Shown piece after piece: positions 1 through 5,466 of a DNA stretch of 6,382 nt. Origin of the DNA: an uncultured Clostridia bacterium (GTDB taxonomy: Bacteria; Bacillota; Clostridia; TANB77; CAG-508). A program made the position numbers and the translations under genes. Within the stretch, counting starts at the first letter, position 1, and each line of letters opens with the position of its first letter. The notes under the pieces were generated by a model. That model was not told the origin of the DNA and searched no databases. It worked only from the letters and a program-made list of their open reading frames with translations. Location of the stretch: assembly GCA_934182605.1 (NCBI GenBank), contig CAKPRQ010000020.1, positions 1 to 6,382 of the forward strand, written 5' to 3'.

Positions 1-76
1 TCTATTAAATAAGCCATTTCCATCCACTATTGCTGCTATTGCTACACCTGCTAATATAAGCATTACCACTACTGTT
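1..76 (-). pseudogene. Type IV pilin-like gene, 3' part (separated by the element; continues past the window edge)
   Basis: Read on the minus strand, this stretch continues the pilin N-terminal helix: VVVMLILAGVAIAAIVDGNG, then LFNR, open to the window edge. The hydrophobic run followed by a GNGLFNR-like turn is characteristic of clostridial pilins and pseudopilins. It has no start codon of its own. The missing first 20 codons lie about 6 kb away at 6148-6089. Joining the pieces across the shared TGTTA core restores one uninterrupted frame. The protein would be an exported pilus or pseudopilus subunit that uses this helix for assembly. In the present arrangement this half is not expressed as a pilin. 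The frame reconstruction is seen directly; the pilin role comes from family knowledge. Confidence 0.85.
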
Positions 77-94
77 ACCATATTCTGTTATGAC
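73..94. other. Left element junction (attL/attR-type site)
   Basis: The 5-bp core TGTTA (73-77) is directly repeated at 6089-6093. The element arm ACCATATTCTGTTATGAC (77-94) is the inverted partner of the right arm at 6071-6088, with one mismatch. Outward of the core lies pilin coding sequence. The centre of dyad symmetry of the reconstructed circle junction falls on GT at 74-75, which would be the crossover dinucleotide. The recombinase stop codon is at 105-107, just inside the arm. Confidence 0.8.
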
Positions 95-104
95 TATTTT
101 TTAT

Positions 105-692
105 CTAGCCAACATTTATTAATTCTTCTTCATCATTTAATTTTCTCATATTTAAAATATTGAATTTATAATATATTGTAATTTCCTTATCTTCTGACAC
201 TTCTATTCTATCTATTAAAGAAACTATCATTGTTCTTGTTATTTCTTTTAATTTTATAAATTCTTTTACAAGTTTATTTATATCTACCGAAGAATCTTTG
301 TTTTCTATTTGCTTTTGTAAACACTTAATTCTTTCGTTAGTATCTTTCCTCATTTCAATTTGTTTTGAGTAAAGCCTTGTAAAATCTTCATCTTCAAATA
401 AACCTTTGCATTTATCTTCATATAACTTGTCTATAATTTTATCAATGTCTTTTAGTTTCTTTTCTAAAACTAGAATTTCATTTTTGAAATTAAACCTATC
501 TTTTAGTATTTTGTCTTTAGAAGAATTTGCAACATTCATATACTTGTTTTCATCTAAAAATTCTTTACATCTTGTTTTTACCTGTTCCAGTACATAATTA
601 GTTAGTTTTTCTAAATTATTACTATGTGGAGTGCATAAGTGTAAATGCGTATTACAAGCATAAGTGTTGCATCTCACATAAAAAGTAGTTTT
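105..692 (-). pseudogene. Large serine recombinase, C-terminal remnant (TnpX-like)
   Basis: The frame encodes the tail of a large serine recombinase, the enzyme that would integrate and excise this element. Visible in order are a cysteine/histidine-rich zinc ribbon (RCNTYACN, then LCTPHSNNLEKL), a long charged coiled-coil region (LEKKLKDIDKIIDKLYED...), and a C-terminal DUF4368-like end (VSLIDRIEVSEDKEITIYYK). About 190 residues remain of a protein that normally has over 500. The N-terminal resolvase domain with its catalytic serine and the main recombinase domain are absent. A GTG at 677 opens the best-looking part, but homology-like sequence (TTFYV) continues upstream of it without a start, so no true start exists. 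The gene points at the adjacent left end, the usual layout. The break lies next to IS-like repeats at 717-752. It should be inactive. Confidence 0.85.
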
Positions 693-716
693 GTTAGGAT
701 GTGTATATGATATAAT

Positions 717-752
717 AAAATTGACCCCAAAATATAATTGAAAATTGACCCC
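717..752. repeat. Twin AAAATTGACCCC repeats, possible insertion-sequence end
   Basis: AAAATTGACCCC occurs at 717-728 and again at 741-752, with a 24-bp period. Repeated TTGACCCC-type motifs next to a terminus resemble the ends of IS21-family elements. The position, just upstream of the broken recombinase, suggests a scar of the insertion or deletion that removed its 5' part. No transposase gene and no opposite end were found, so the family assignment is tentative. Confidence 0.35.
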
Positions 753-799
753 TTATCAAAAAAATAGTATAATATACCTTATGATATTATGTTAATTTT

Positions 800-821
800 T
801 GTTATAATAATGTTATAATAA
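800..821 (+). promoter_or_regulatory. Duplicated extended -10 promoter element for the gene at 867
   Basis: TGTTATAATAA is tandemly repeated (800-810, 811-821). Each copy holds a perfect TATAAT (803-808, 814-819) preceded by TGT, an extended -10. No good -35 hexamer stands at 17 bp, which is tolerable for extended -10 promoters. The gene start lies about 50 bp downstream. Confidence 0.5.
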
Positions 822-840
822 TATTAATTTAACCTTTAAC

Positions 841-853
841 GCACAATATGTGC
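841..853. repeat. Short inverted repeat before the ribosome site
   Basis: GCACA-ATA-TGTGC is a perfect dyad that ends immediately before the AAAGGAG ribosome site (854-860) of the plus-strand gene. It could be a small operator or a 5' UTR stem. The arms are only 5 bp, so chance is possible. Confidence 0.25.
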
Positions 854-866
854 AAAGGAGTTGGCT

Positions 867-1391
867 ATGTCCCTTCTTATCATCATCGCTTGTCTTCTCG
901 TCATTTCCTTAACGTTAAATGTGTACCTGCTTTTACGAGTCAGGTACCAGGACAACATAAACCAAATGTATTCCGAGAAGATTGACAGATTGTGGAAATT
1001 TATAGAATATAGGAGCATCAAAGCACAAGGTGACAGGTGTAGCAAGTTCATAATGTTCTTTGCAAGCTATTTGGAAAACTACAACGACGAGGCATATATT
1101 AATTGCCTAAACTTTAAACATAGCTTATGCGACATAATCAATAGCAAAGTAGCAAATATTTCCATGTTGCGTGACGTGGAAAAGGAGTGGAAAGAAAAGA
1201 GTTTATCGTGGGTAAACAGTGTTCAAGAAACATTCGAAAACCAAAATTCTCTCGAGAATTTTGAAAAGCATAAAATTCTCGAACTCCTGTCTATTTATAG
1301 GAACTGTGTAAGCAAGGCGCTGAATGAACTGTGCGACCTTTATCCCGTAAACTACCTCCCAACTGAAAAGTCAGAAGACGTAGACATGTAA
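867..1391 (+). CDS. Small single-pass membrane protein of unknown function
   Basis: This 174-residue protein is not recognised. It begins with a strong hydrophobic segment (about residues 2-24, SLLIIIACLLVISLTLNVYL) followed by arginines, so the rest is probably cytoplasmic. The remainder looks helical, charged and cysteine-containing, without a recognisable catalytic motif, and ends in an acidic EKSEDVDM tail. ATG at 867 is preferred because AAAGGAG (854-860) stands 6 nt before it; the in-frame TTG at 861 abuts that site. Tandem extended -10 elements lie upstream and a strong terminator begins 8 bp after the stop. The gene faces a second membrane protein gene at 1452-1946. Codon use is visibly less A+T-rich than in the rest of the element, suggesting a separate origin. 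A joint role with the neighbour is only inference from the arrangement. Confidence 0.8.
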   Translation: MSLLIIIACLLVISLTLNVYLLLRVRYQDNINQMYSEKIDRLWKFIEYRSIKAQGDRCSKFIMFFASYLENYNDEAYINCLNFKHSLCDIINSKVANISMLRDVEKEWKEKSLSWVNSVQETFENQNSLENFEKHKILELLSIYRNCVSKALNELCDLYPVNYLPTEKSEDVDM

Positions 1392-1398
1392 AGCCATT

Positions 1399-1434
1399 CA
1401 TCCCCCATAGTAATTACTATGGGGGATGTTTTTT
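1399..1434 (+). terminator. Rho-independent terminator of the gene at 867
   Basis: Positions 1399-1428 form a perfect 30-bp palindrome (arm CATCCCCCATAGT, loop AATT) followed by six T at 1429-1434. It starts 8 bp after the stop codon. On the minus strand no T-run follows the stem, so it fits the plus-strand gene. It also stands 23 bp beyond the end of the converging gene. Confidence 0.92.
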
Positions 1435-1451
1435 AACTTATGCAAACCTCC

Positions 1452-1946
1452 TCAATATATTCCGTTCCAAATCCAATCCCATTCTCCTTTTTCCGCCTCA
1501 ATCTTAACTTTCAGCTCAATGTATTCACCTCTTATACGATTCTGTTCCCTATACAGCCTACGAGATTCATCGTACAAAATTAGACAATACGCATGGAGCA
1601 CTTCATTGAAAGCTTCATCGTACTCATAATGCTCTAGATCATAACACATTTCTGAATCTTTGTAAATGTCAGCCACTCTCTTTTCTATATAACTTAGCCT
1701 CTCCTTAATTTCTGCCATTTTCAGTTCTTCGCTACTTACCTCAGGCATTTCTTGTTGTATATCCAGCCCTCGAATTTGTCGCCCTGCTACAGTTGCTTCA
1801 TCAATGTCAGCTAAGAAGAATTCACATCGTTCAATAATTTGTCCACATATTTCCTTTACATCGTAAAATGTAATATATTTGGGGACAAAAGTAATTGCAA
1901 AGAAAAGAAAAACTGCCACAAGCATGGAATCGATAATACGTTGCAT
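1452..1946 (-). CDS. Small single-pass membrane protein of unknown function, convergent partner
   Basis: This 164-residue protein is not recognised. It has an N-terminal hydrophobic segment (about residues 8-25, MLVAVFLFFAITFVPKYI), then a long acidic region that is probably helical (EVSSEELKMAEIKERLSYIEKRV), and a Tyr/Trp-rich end (WDWIWNGIY). No enzymatic motif is visible. ATG at 1946 is chosen because AGAGGT (minus strand, 1956-1951) lies 4 nt upstream. An in-frame TTG at 1985 would place the start inside an inverted repeat and has no ribosome site. A good promoter lies at 2008-2036. Like its convergent neighbour it is less A+T-rich than the flanking genes, and both are short proteins anchored at the N terminus. 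They may form a pair, for example a membrane complex or defence-type module, but the sequence does not show which. Confidence 0.8.
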   Translation of the reverse strand: MQRIIDSMLVAVFLFFAITFVPKYITFYDVKEICGQIIERCEFFLADIDEATVAGRQIRGLDIQQEMPEVSSEELKMAEIKERLSYIEKRVADIYKDSEMCYDLEHYEYDEAFNEVLHAYCLILYDESRRLYREQNRIRGEYIELKVKIEAEKGEWDWIWNGIY

Positions 1947-1963
1947 AAGTACCTCTTTTTGTT

Positions 1964-1985
1964 TTGAAGCAAAATATTGCTTCAA
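1964..1985. repeat. Perfect 9-bp inverted repeat in the 5' UTR of the gene at 1946
   Basis: TTGAAGCAA (1964-1972), spacer AATA, TTGCTTCAA (1977-1985). It lies between the promoter at 2008-2036 and the ribosome site at 1951-1956. It could be an operator or an mRNA stem that shapes translation. No T-run follows, so it is not a terminator. Confidence 0.55.
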
Positions 1986-2007
1986 TTAAATAAGTAACTC
2001 TATAATA

Positions 2008-2036
2008 ATTATAGCACATTATTACTAAAAAGTCTA
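2008..2036 (-). promoter_or_regulatory. Sigma-A-type promoter of the gene at 1946
   Basis: On the minus strand a perfect TATAAT (2013-2008) is preceded by TGC, an extended -10. TAGACT (2036-2031) lies exactly 17 bp upstream and matches TTGACA at four of six positions. Transcription would start near 2001, leaving a leader of about 55 nt that contains the 1964-1985 inverted repeat. Confidence 0.7.
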
Positions 2037-2085
2037 TTTTTTCGTCACTACATGTATTATCATAATGTTTCTATTACTCTTATAA

Positions 2086-3108
2086 TTATTTGAAAAAGCA
2101 TACCTCCACCTTAAACAAATCTCCATCTATAATTATATTAAATTCACCATTTTGTAATTCTGTTAAACTTTTCGCTATTGATAATCCAAGACCGCTTCCT
2201 TCTGTGTTTCTTGATTTATCACCTCTTACAAATCTTTCCATTAACTCATCTTCTGTTATATTTAGGGCTTCTTTAGAAATATTTTTTATTTCTAATTTTA
2301 TCTTCTGTTTTTCCTCGTTTATGTCTATATATACTCTTGAACCTTCTAAAGAATACTTATATATATTACTAAATAGATTTTCAACTACCCTGTACATATA
2401 CCTAGTATCTGCTTGTATATTATATTCTTCCTTTTGATTTGTATTTATCAATACATTTAAATTTTTCTCATTAAATTTATCAGAAAATTCTCCTACAGTT
2501 TGATTTATTAATTCCACTAAATTTATTTTCTGTTTATCTAGTTTTATGTTCCCGGAACTTACTTTTGATGCTTCAACTAAATCTTCTATTAATTTTTTTA
2601 ATCTCTGCGATTTATTATCTAAAATACTAACATATTCTTTTATCTTTTCATCTTTTATATCTTCTTGTTTTAATAAATCCACATAATTAATTATAGAAGT
2701 TAATGGTGTTTTTATATCATGTGATACATTTGTTATAAGCTCTGTTTTTAATCTCTCAGATTTTAATTTTTCATTTACAGCATTTTCTAATCCATTTGAA
2801 ATTTCATTTATGTATATTGCTATTTCTTTTAATTCTCCGTCATACTTAGCCAAATCTAATTTAAAAATTACATTTCTTTGATATGTAGATTCCATCGGAA
2901 TTAAATGTGTTTTTGCACATTTAGGACAAGGAACAGATACAAACTTATATGTAGGCTCTAAAAGAGATGAAATATATATTTTAATAGATTCTATTATATT
3001 AATTGGAATAACAGCCTCACAATCATATATATTTATATCGTTATTTAAAAGACTTTCTTTAATTTTTTGATTAATTTTATTGAATTTTTGTAAAAAATAT
3101 GTTATCAT
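2086..3108 (-). CDS. Chimeric histidine kinase: zinc-knuckle N terminus fused to HisKA-HATPase
   Basis: The C-terminal part (about residues 88-340) is a sensor histidine kinase core. It has an H-box with the phosphorylated His130 (NVSHDIKTPLTS), an N-box with N244 and N248 (VVENLFSNIYKYS), an F-box region (RFVRGDKSR) and a G2 box (GSGLGLSIAKSL, from about 305). The usual DxGxG G1 box is replaced by IKNIS; from memory this also occurs in intact clostridial relatives. The usual N terminus is absent: there is no transmembrane helix or sensor domain. Residues 1 to about 84 instead carry CPKC (61-64) and THLIPMESTYQRNVIF, resembling the zinc-ribbon start of DUF6431-type transposase-like proteins. 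The join lies near residues 82-88. No convincing ribosome site precedes ATG at 3108. No response regulator is nearby. If expressed it would be a soluble orphan kinase; it may instead be a decayed fusion. Confidence 0.75.
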   Translation of the reverse strand: MITYFLQKFNKINQKIKESLLNNDINIYDCEAVIPINIIESIKIYISSLLEPTYKFVSVPCPKCAKTHLIPMESTYQRNVIFKLDLAKYDGELKEIAIYINEISNGLENAVNEKLKSERLKTELITNVSHDIKTPLTSIINYVDLLKQEDIKDEKIKEYVSILDNKSQRLKKLIEDLVEASKVSSGNIKLDKQKINLVELINQTVGEFSDKFNEKNLNVLINTNQKEEYNIQADTRYMYRVVENLFSNIYKYSLEGSRVYIDINEEKQKIKLEIKNISKEALNITEDELMERFVRGDKSRNTEGSGLGLSIAKSLTELQNGEFNIIIDGDLFKVEVCFFK

Positions 3109-3124
3109 AAAATTGGTTAAGATA

Positions 3125-3142
3125 ACTAAGTGAAAACTTAGT
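3125..3142. repeat. 7-bp inverted repeat upstream of the chimeric kinase
   Basis: ACTAAGT-GAAA-ACTTAGT is a perfect dyad 16 bp upstream of the kinase start codon. It occupies the place where a leader or promoter-proximal operator would be. It may also be a remnant of the mobile element that supplied the kinase N terminus. Confidence 0.4.
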
Positions 3143-3250
3143 ATATCCTATTTAGAGATAGATTGAAGTGTTTTGAAAATTTAGCAATCTTTCTCTTTTT
3201 TTATTCCTTTCTTAAAATTTGCATATATATTTTATCACATTTTAGTTAAC

Positions 3251-3313
3251 ATAAAAAGATAATTAAGGTAAATTGATAATTTTTTTATCAACTTATTTTA
3301 ACTATCTTTTTAT
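3251..3313. repeat. Long imperfect inverted repeat (29-nt arms)
   Basis: The left arm 3251-3279 and right arm 3285-3313 are separated by five T. The arms match at 25 of 29 positions. All four differences are transitions, so several become G-U wobbles in RNA. This is the largest hairpin in the noncoding stretch 3109-3548. It could be a decayed miniature element, an RNA structure or an insertion-sequence end. No ORF accompanies it. Confidence 0.6.
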
Positions 3314-3376
3314 TAGTTGTTTTTTTATTTTGATAATATTGATGTTTTTTTATATATTTTAAAGTTGTAATTAACA

Positions 3377-3414
3377 CTTAACCATAAATTTGCCATCTGC
3401 AATTTATGGTTAAG
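3377..3414. repeat. 14-bp perfect inverted repeat
   Basis: CTTAACCATAAATT (3377-3390) and its complement (3401-3414) flank the loop TGCCATCTGC. The stem can continue by two G-C pairs past one bulged T. No strong T-run follows on either strand, so it is not a clean terminator. It lies directly beside the next hairpin (3417-3453). Confidence 0.6.
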
Positions 3415-3416
3415 AA

Positions 3417-3453
3417 AGCCAAGAAAAAAACATTGCATATTTTTTCTTTGGCT
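3417..3453. repeat. Hairpin with A/T-rich arms, possible terminator
   Basis: AGCCAAGAAAAAA pairs with TTTTTTCTTTGGCT, with one bulge, around the loop CATTGCATA. The A-run and T-run lie inside the stem. It could help to end minus-strand transcription coming from 3549, but the more proximal hairpin at 3491-3527 is an alternative. Confidence 0.45.
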
Positions 3454-3490
3454 CTGTTTAAAAACTATTCGGTTTCAAACTTGCAAAGTA

Positions 3491-3527
3491 AAAGCATAGG
3501 TTTTACTTATAACAAAACCTACACTTT
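3491..3527 (-). terminator. Probable terminator downstream of the winged-helix gene
   Basis: TAGGTTTT (3497-3504) pairs with AAAACCTA (3514-3521) around a 9-nt loop, and four more outer pairs follow a 2-nt mismatch. It begins 22 bp past the stop codon of the minus-strand gene at 3549. The exit side on the minus strand reads GCTTTTACTTT, a modest T tract. Confidence 0.45.
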
Positions 3528-3548
3528 ATATTTTGCTTTATAGCACAT

Positions 3549-4040
3549 CTATGATGTAAAAGTATTATTAGCATATAAACTATTCCAATCAAAACCCTCT
3601 TTATCATAATCTCGTTGTTCATAATTGCAATACTCTTTTTTATTATTATATTTATTTATATTATATTTATTATCCTTAACCTTTTGTTCCATAGGGTATG
3701 GAACTTTTGTGGGAGAGGGGTATAGAACTTTTGAAGGGGAGGTATTAAACTTTTCTTGTATAGGCTTTATTGTTCTTGTTTCTATCTGTTTACTATTATC
3801 TTTATATTTCATAGTTACATCTATATATCCTTTTGCCTTTAATGAGTTAATTAGTTTTGATACTTGCTTACTTGATATATTTAATAACTCACCTATTGTT
3901 CCATTAGTACAATAGCAATTATTATTTTCTTTACTTAAAAATAGTATTGTAGATAGTATTGTTTTTTCTTTATCACTTAAATTTTTATCTACTAATATTT
4001 CTATTGGAATCCATATGCCTTTTAAATTTAGATTTGACAT
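3549..4040 (-). CDS. Winged-helix DNA-binding protein (HTH_36-like)
   Basis: This 163-residue protein resembles the helix-turn-helix proteins of clostridial plasmids, phages and mobile elements that carry an HTH_36/replication-initiator-type winged helix. The DNA-binding helices are about residues 46-70 (TNGTIGELLNISSKQVSKLI, ending LKAKG). They are followed by a beta wing (YIDVTMKYK...QIETRTI, 72-91). The C-terminal half is low-complexity, Asn/Lys/Tyr-rich and probably disordered, ending in a WNSLYAN motif. The N-terminal GIWIPIEILVDKNLSDKEKT block is typical of the family. AGGAGG (minus strand, 4054-4049) stands 8 nt before the ATG, which fixes the start. It is encoded alone, between a terminator-like hairpin upstream (4152-4193) and another downstream. 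It may control element replication or transcription; the exact role is not visible. Confidence 0.8.
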   Translation of the reverse strand: MSNLNLKGIWIPIEILVDKNLSDKEKTILSTILFLSKENNNCYCTNGTIGELLNISSKQVSKLINSLKAKGYIDVTMKYKDNSKQIETRTIKPIQEKFNTSPSKVLYPSPTKVPYPMEQKVKDNKYNINKYNNKKEYCNYEQRDYDKEGFDWNSLYANNTFTS

Positions 4041-4151
4041 TTATTATACCTCCTTCCTATATTTTCTTCACACCACAATGCCTTTGTTTCAATTTCTATA
4101 TCAAAGTAGTATAAATTTATATCTTGATATGTGTAGACAAAAAATTTCCAT

Positions 4152-4193
4152 AAAAAAATCGCTTTAGACTTTTTAATCTATAACGACTTTTTT
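4152..4193 (-). terminator. Terminator hairpin between the DUF1016 and winged-helix genes
   Basis: The arms 4152-4168 and 4177-4193 pair along most of their length. They carry an A-run at one end and a T-run at the other, so T tracts flank the stem on both strands. Two of the mismatches on the plus strand become G-U pairs on the minus strand. It therefore best serves minus-strand transcription leaving the DUF1016 gene. Confidence 0.7.
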
Positions 4194-4200
4194 ATTTTCA

Positions 4201-4224
4201 AATTGTCCAGACGTCTGGATAATT
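4201..4224. repeat. Palindrome AATT-N-TCCAGACGTCTGGA-N-AATT
   Basis: The core TCCAGACGTCTGGA (4206-4219) is perfectly self-complementary and is flanked by AATT on both sides. It lies 80 bp downstream of the DUF1016 stop. It has the same plan as the palindrome at 5467-5492 (AATT, CAGA...TCTG, AATT), which stands upstream of the same gene. Confidence 0.75.
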
Positions 4225-4270
4225 CAATTACATATTCATTTTTTATACTCTTTCAACTTGCGATTGCCAA

Positions 4271-4295
4271 ATTTTCTCGACAGTGTCGAGAAAAT
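4271..4295. repeat. 25-bp palindrome just after the DUF1016 stop
   Basis: ATTTTCTCGACA (4271-4282), a single central G, then the exact complement TGTCGAGAAAAT (4284-4295). It begins 8 bp past the stop codon on the minus strand. A spacer of one base fits a protein-binding dyad better than an RNA hairpin. No strong T-run follows on the minus strand. Confidence 0.75.
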
Positions 4296-4303
4296 CTAAT
4301 GTA

Positions 4304-5357
4304 TTATTCTTCATTATCTTGCATTTTTTCTATTTCTTCAATATCTTTAATATGCAATTCTATTTCTTCTGCTTTTGGTAATTGACTTTGCAAATATTCA
4401 GGTATATCTTGTAATAACTTATATTCGCTAACGCCTACTGGTTTATTAATATCTTTTAGTGCATATTCTGCCACTAATTTATCTTTGTCTTGACATAGTA
4501 TAATTCCTATTGTTGGATTATCTCCATCTTTTCTTAATATATCATCTACTGCTGATAAATAAAAATTCAATTGTCCTGCATCTATTGGTAAAAATTCTCT
4601 TGCCTTTAATTCTACAACAATATAACATCTCAATTCCAAATGATAGAACAATAAATCTATAAAATACTCTTTATCACTAACTGTTAATTTGTATTGATTT
4701 CCAACAAAAGCAAAACCTGTACCGTAATTCTAATAAAACATTTTTAATTTTTGTTATCATTGCTTCTTCAATTTCTTTTTCTTTAACTTGACCTTTTAAT
4801 GCTATAAAATCAAAAATATATGGGTCTTTCAACGTTTGTAAAGCTAAATCACTTTGAATATCTGGTAAAGTATTTTCAAAATTTGTTGTTTTATCAGCTA
4901 TTGCTTGTCTTTCATATAATTTGTTTTTTATTTGATTCTTTAAGACATTAGTAGACCATCCATTTTTAATAGTTTGGCTAATATACCATTTTCTTTCTCC
5001 TATATCTTTTACTTTATCCATCAGAATAACATTATGATACCAAGTAATTTTTGCAAGAACCTCTTGCAAAAATTTTTCATCTTGATATTCATCAGCAAAT
5101 TTTCTCATATATCTAATATTTCTAGGCGAAAAACCTGTAATATCTGGAAATTCCAATTTTAAATCTATTGCTAAATTATCTACAAATTTATTTCCCCATT
5201 TTATGTTATTAGATATTATTTTTCCTATATTCCAATACATATATATCATTTCTACATTTACTACTTGCATTGCTCTGTATTGTGATTTTAAGATTTCATT
5301 TTTTATACTTGCAAGAATTTCTTTATATTCATTAATATCAATTATTTCATTTGACAT
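4304..5357 (-). pseudogene. DUF1016/YhcG-family PD-(D/E)XK nuclease, broken by a frameshift
   Basis: Two frames together make one DUF1016 protein. The first 211 codons (5357-4725) give the DUF1016 N-terminal helical domain (MYWNIGKIISNNIKWG, GFSPRNIRYMRKFADEYQ, LAKITWYHNVILMDKVKD). One extra base at about 4724 shifts the frame, and the first frame then stops at 4677. Dropping that base continues perfectly as GTGFAFVGNQYKLTVSDKEY with 139 codons to 4304. The restored protein has 350 residues, normal for the family. It carries the nuclease residues D234 (YFIDLLFYH), E249 and K251 (VVELKA). The start is ATG at 5357, with GGAGA (5369-5365) 7 nt upstream; an upstream in-frame TTG at 5387 falls in a palindrome. 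The family is linked to nucleic-acid processing and often sits in accessory DNA. A sequencing error is possible, though no homopolymer is present at the shift. Confidence 0.9.
5046..5074. repeat. Inverted repeat inside the DUF1016 coding sequence
   Basis: AATTTTTGCAAGA (5046-5058), ACC, then the exact complement (5062-5074). Its inner 23 bp match the promoter-region palindrome (inner part of 5376-5406) at all but one base. Within the gene it encodes FLQEVLAKI, part of the conserved region before TWYHN. It therefore serves as coding sequence and as a near copy of the upstream site. Confidence 0.75.
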
Positions 5358-5375
5358 ATTTATTTCTCCATTCTT

Positions 5376-5406
5376 TAAATTTTGCAAGAGCCTCTTGCAA
5401 AATTTA
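5376..5406. promoter_or_regulatory. 31-bp palindrome covering the DUF1016 start region (operator-like)
   Basis: The arms are TAAATTTTGCAAGAG and CTCTTGCAAAATTTA around a single central C (5391), a perfect match over 15 bp per arm. It touches the -10 box (5406-5411), covers the expected transcription start and ends 6 bp before the ribosome site (5365-5369). That is the classic position for a repressor site. A shorter near copy lies inside the gene at 5046-5074. Confidence 0.75.
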
Positions 5407-5414
5407 TTATAACA
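5406..5414 (-). promoter_or_regulatory. Extended -10 promoter of the DUF1016 gene
   Basis: The minus strand reads TGT-TATAAT (5414-5406), a perfect -10 with the TGn extension. The position 17 bp upstream holds no good -35 hexamer. The gene has its own promoter, separate from tnpV upstream. Confidence 0.55.
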
Positions 5415-5466
5415 CTTATTTCCAAATTTTTCATTAAAAATCTTAAAAAATTTAATTTACATTATC

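Noticed and set aside
406..597. Plus-strand open frame of 63 codons opposite the recombinase remnant
   Set aside because: It is antisense to a recognisable recombinase frame, has no convincing ribosome site and has no protein-like motif.
836..1051. Minus-strand frame overlapping the gene at 867
   Set aside because: The plus-strand gene has a good ribosome site, promoter, membrane segment and terminator; the antisense frame has none of these.
1441..1455. Strong AGGAGG on the minus strand at the end of the gene at 1452
   Set aside because: It overlaps the stop codon and suggests a following gene, but no start codon at useful spacing opens a frame of any length before the terminator palindrome.
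867..1946. Classical toxin-antitoxin pair
   Set aside because: The genes are convergent with separate promoters and both are membrane proteins of similar size; no known toxin or antitoxin motif is visible.
2090..2437. Plus-strand frame of 115 codons within the kinase gene
   Set aside because: It is the antisense shadow of the kinase ATPase domain.
3625..3915. Plus-strand hydrophobic-looking frame of 96 codons
   Set aside because: It lies wholly opposite the winged-helix gene; its hydrophobicity comes from reading A-rich coding DNA in antisense.
4304..4651. Treating the C-terminal DUF1016 frame as an independent small gene
   Set aside because: It has no ribosome site, its apparent start is an internal TTG codon, and family sequence continues upstream of it in the same frame to 4723, where it meets the N-terminal part.
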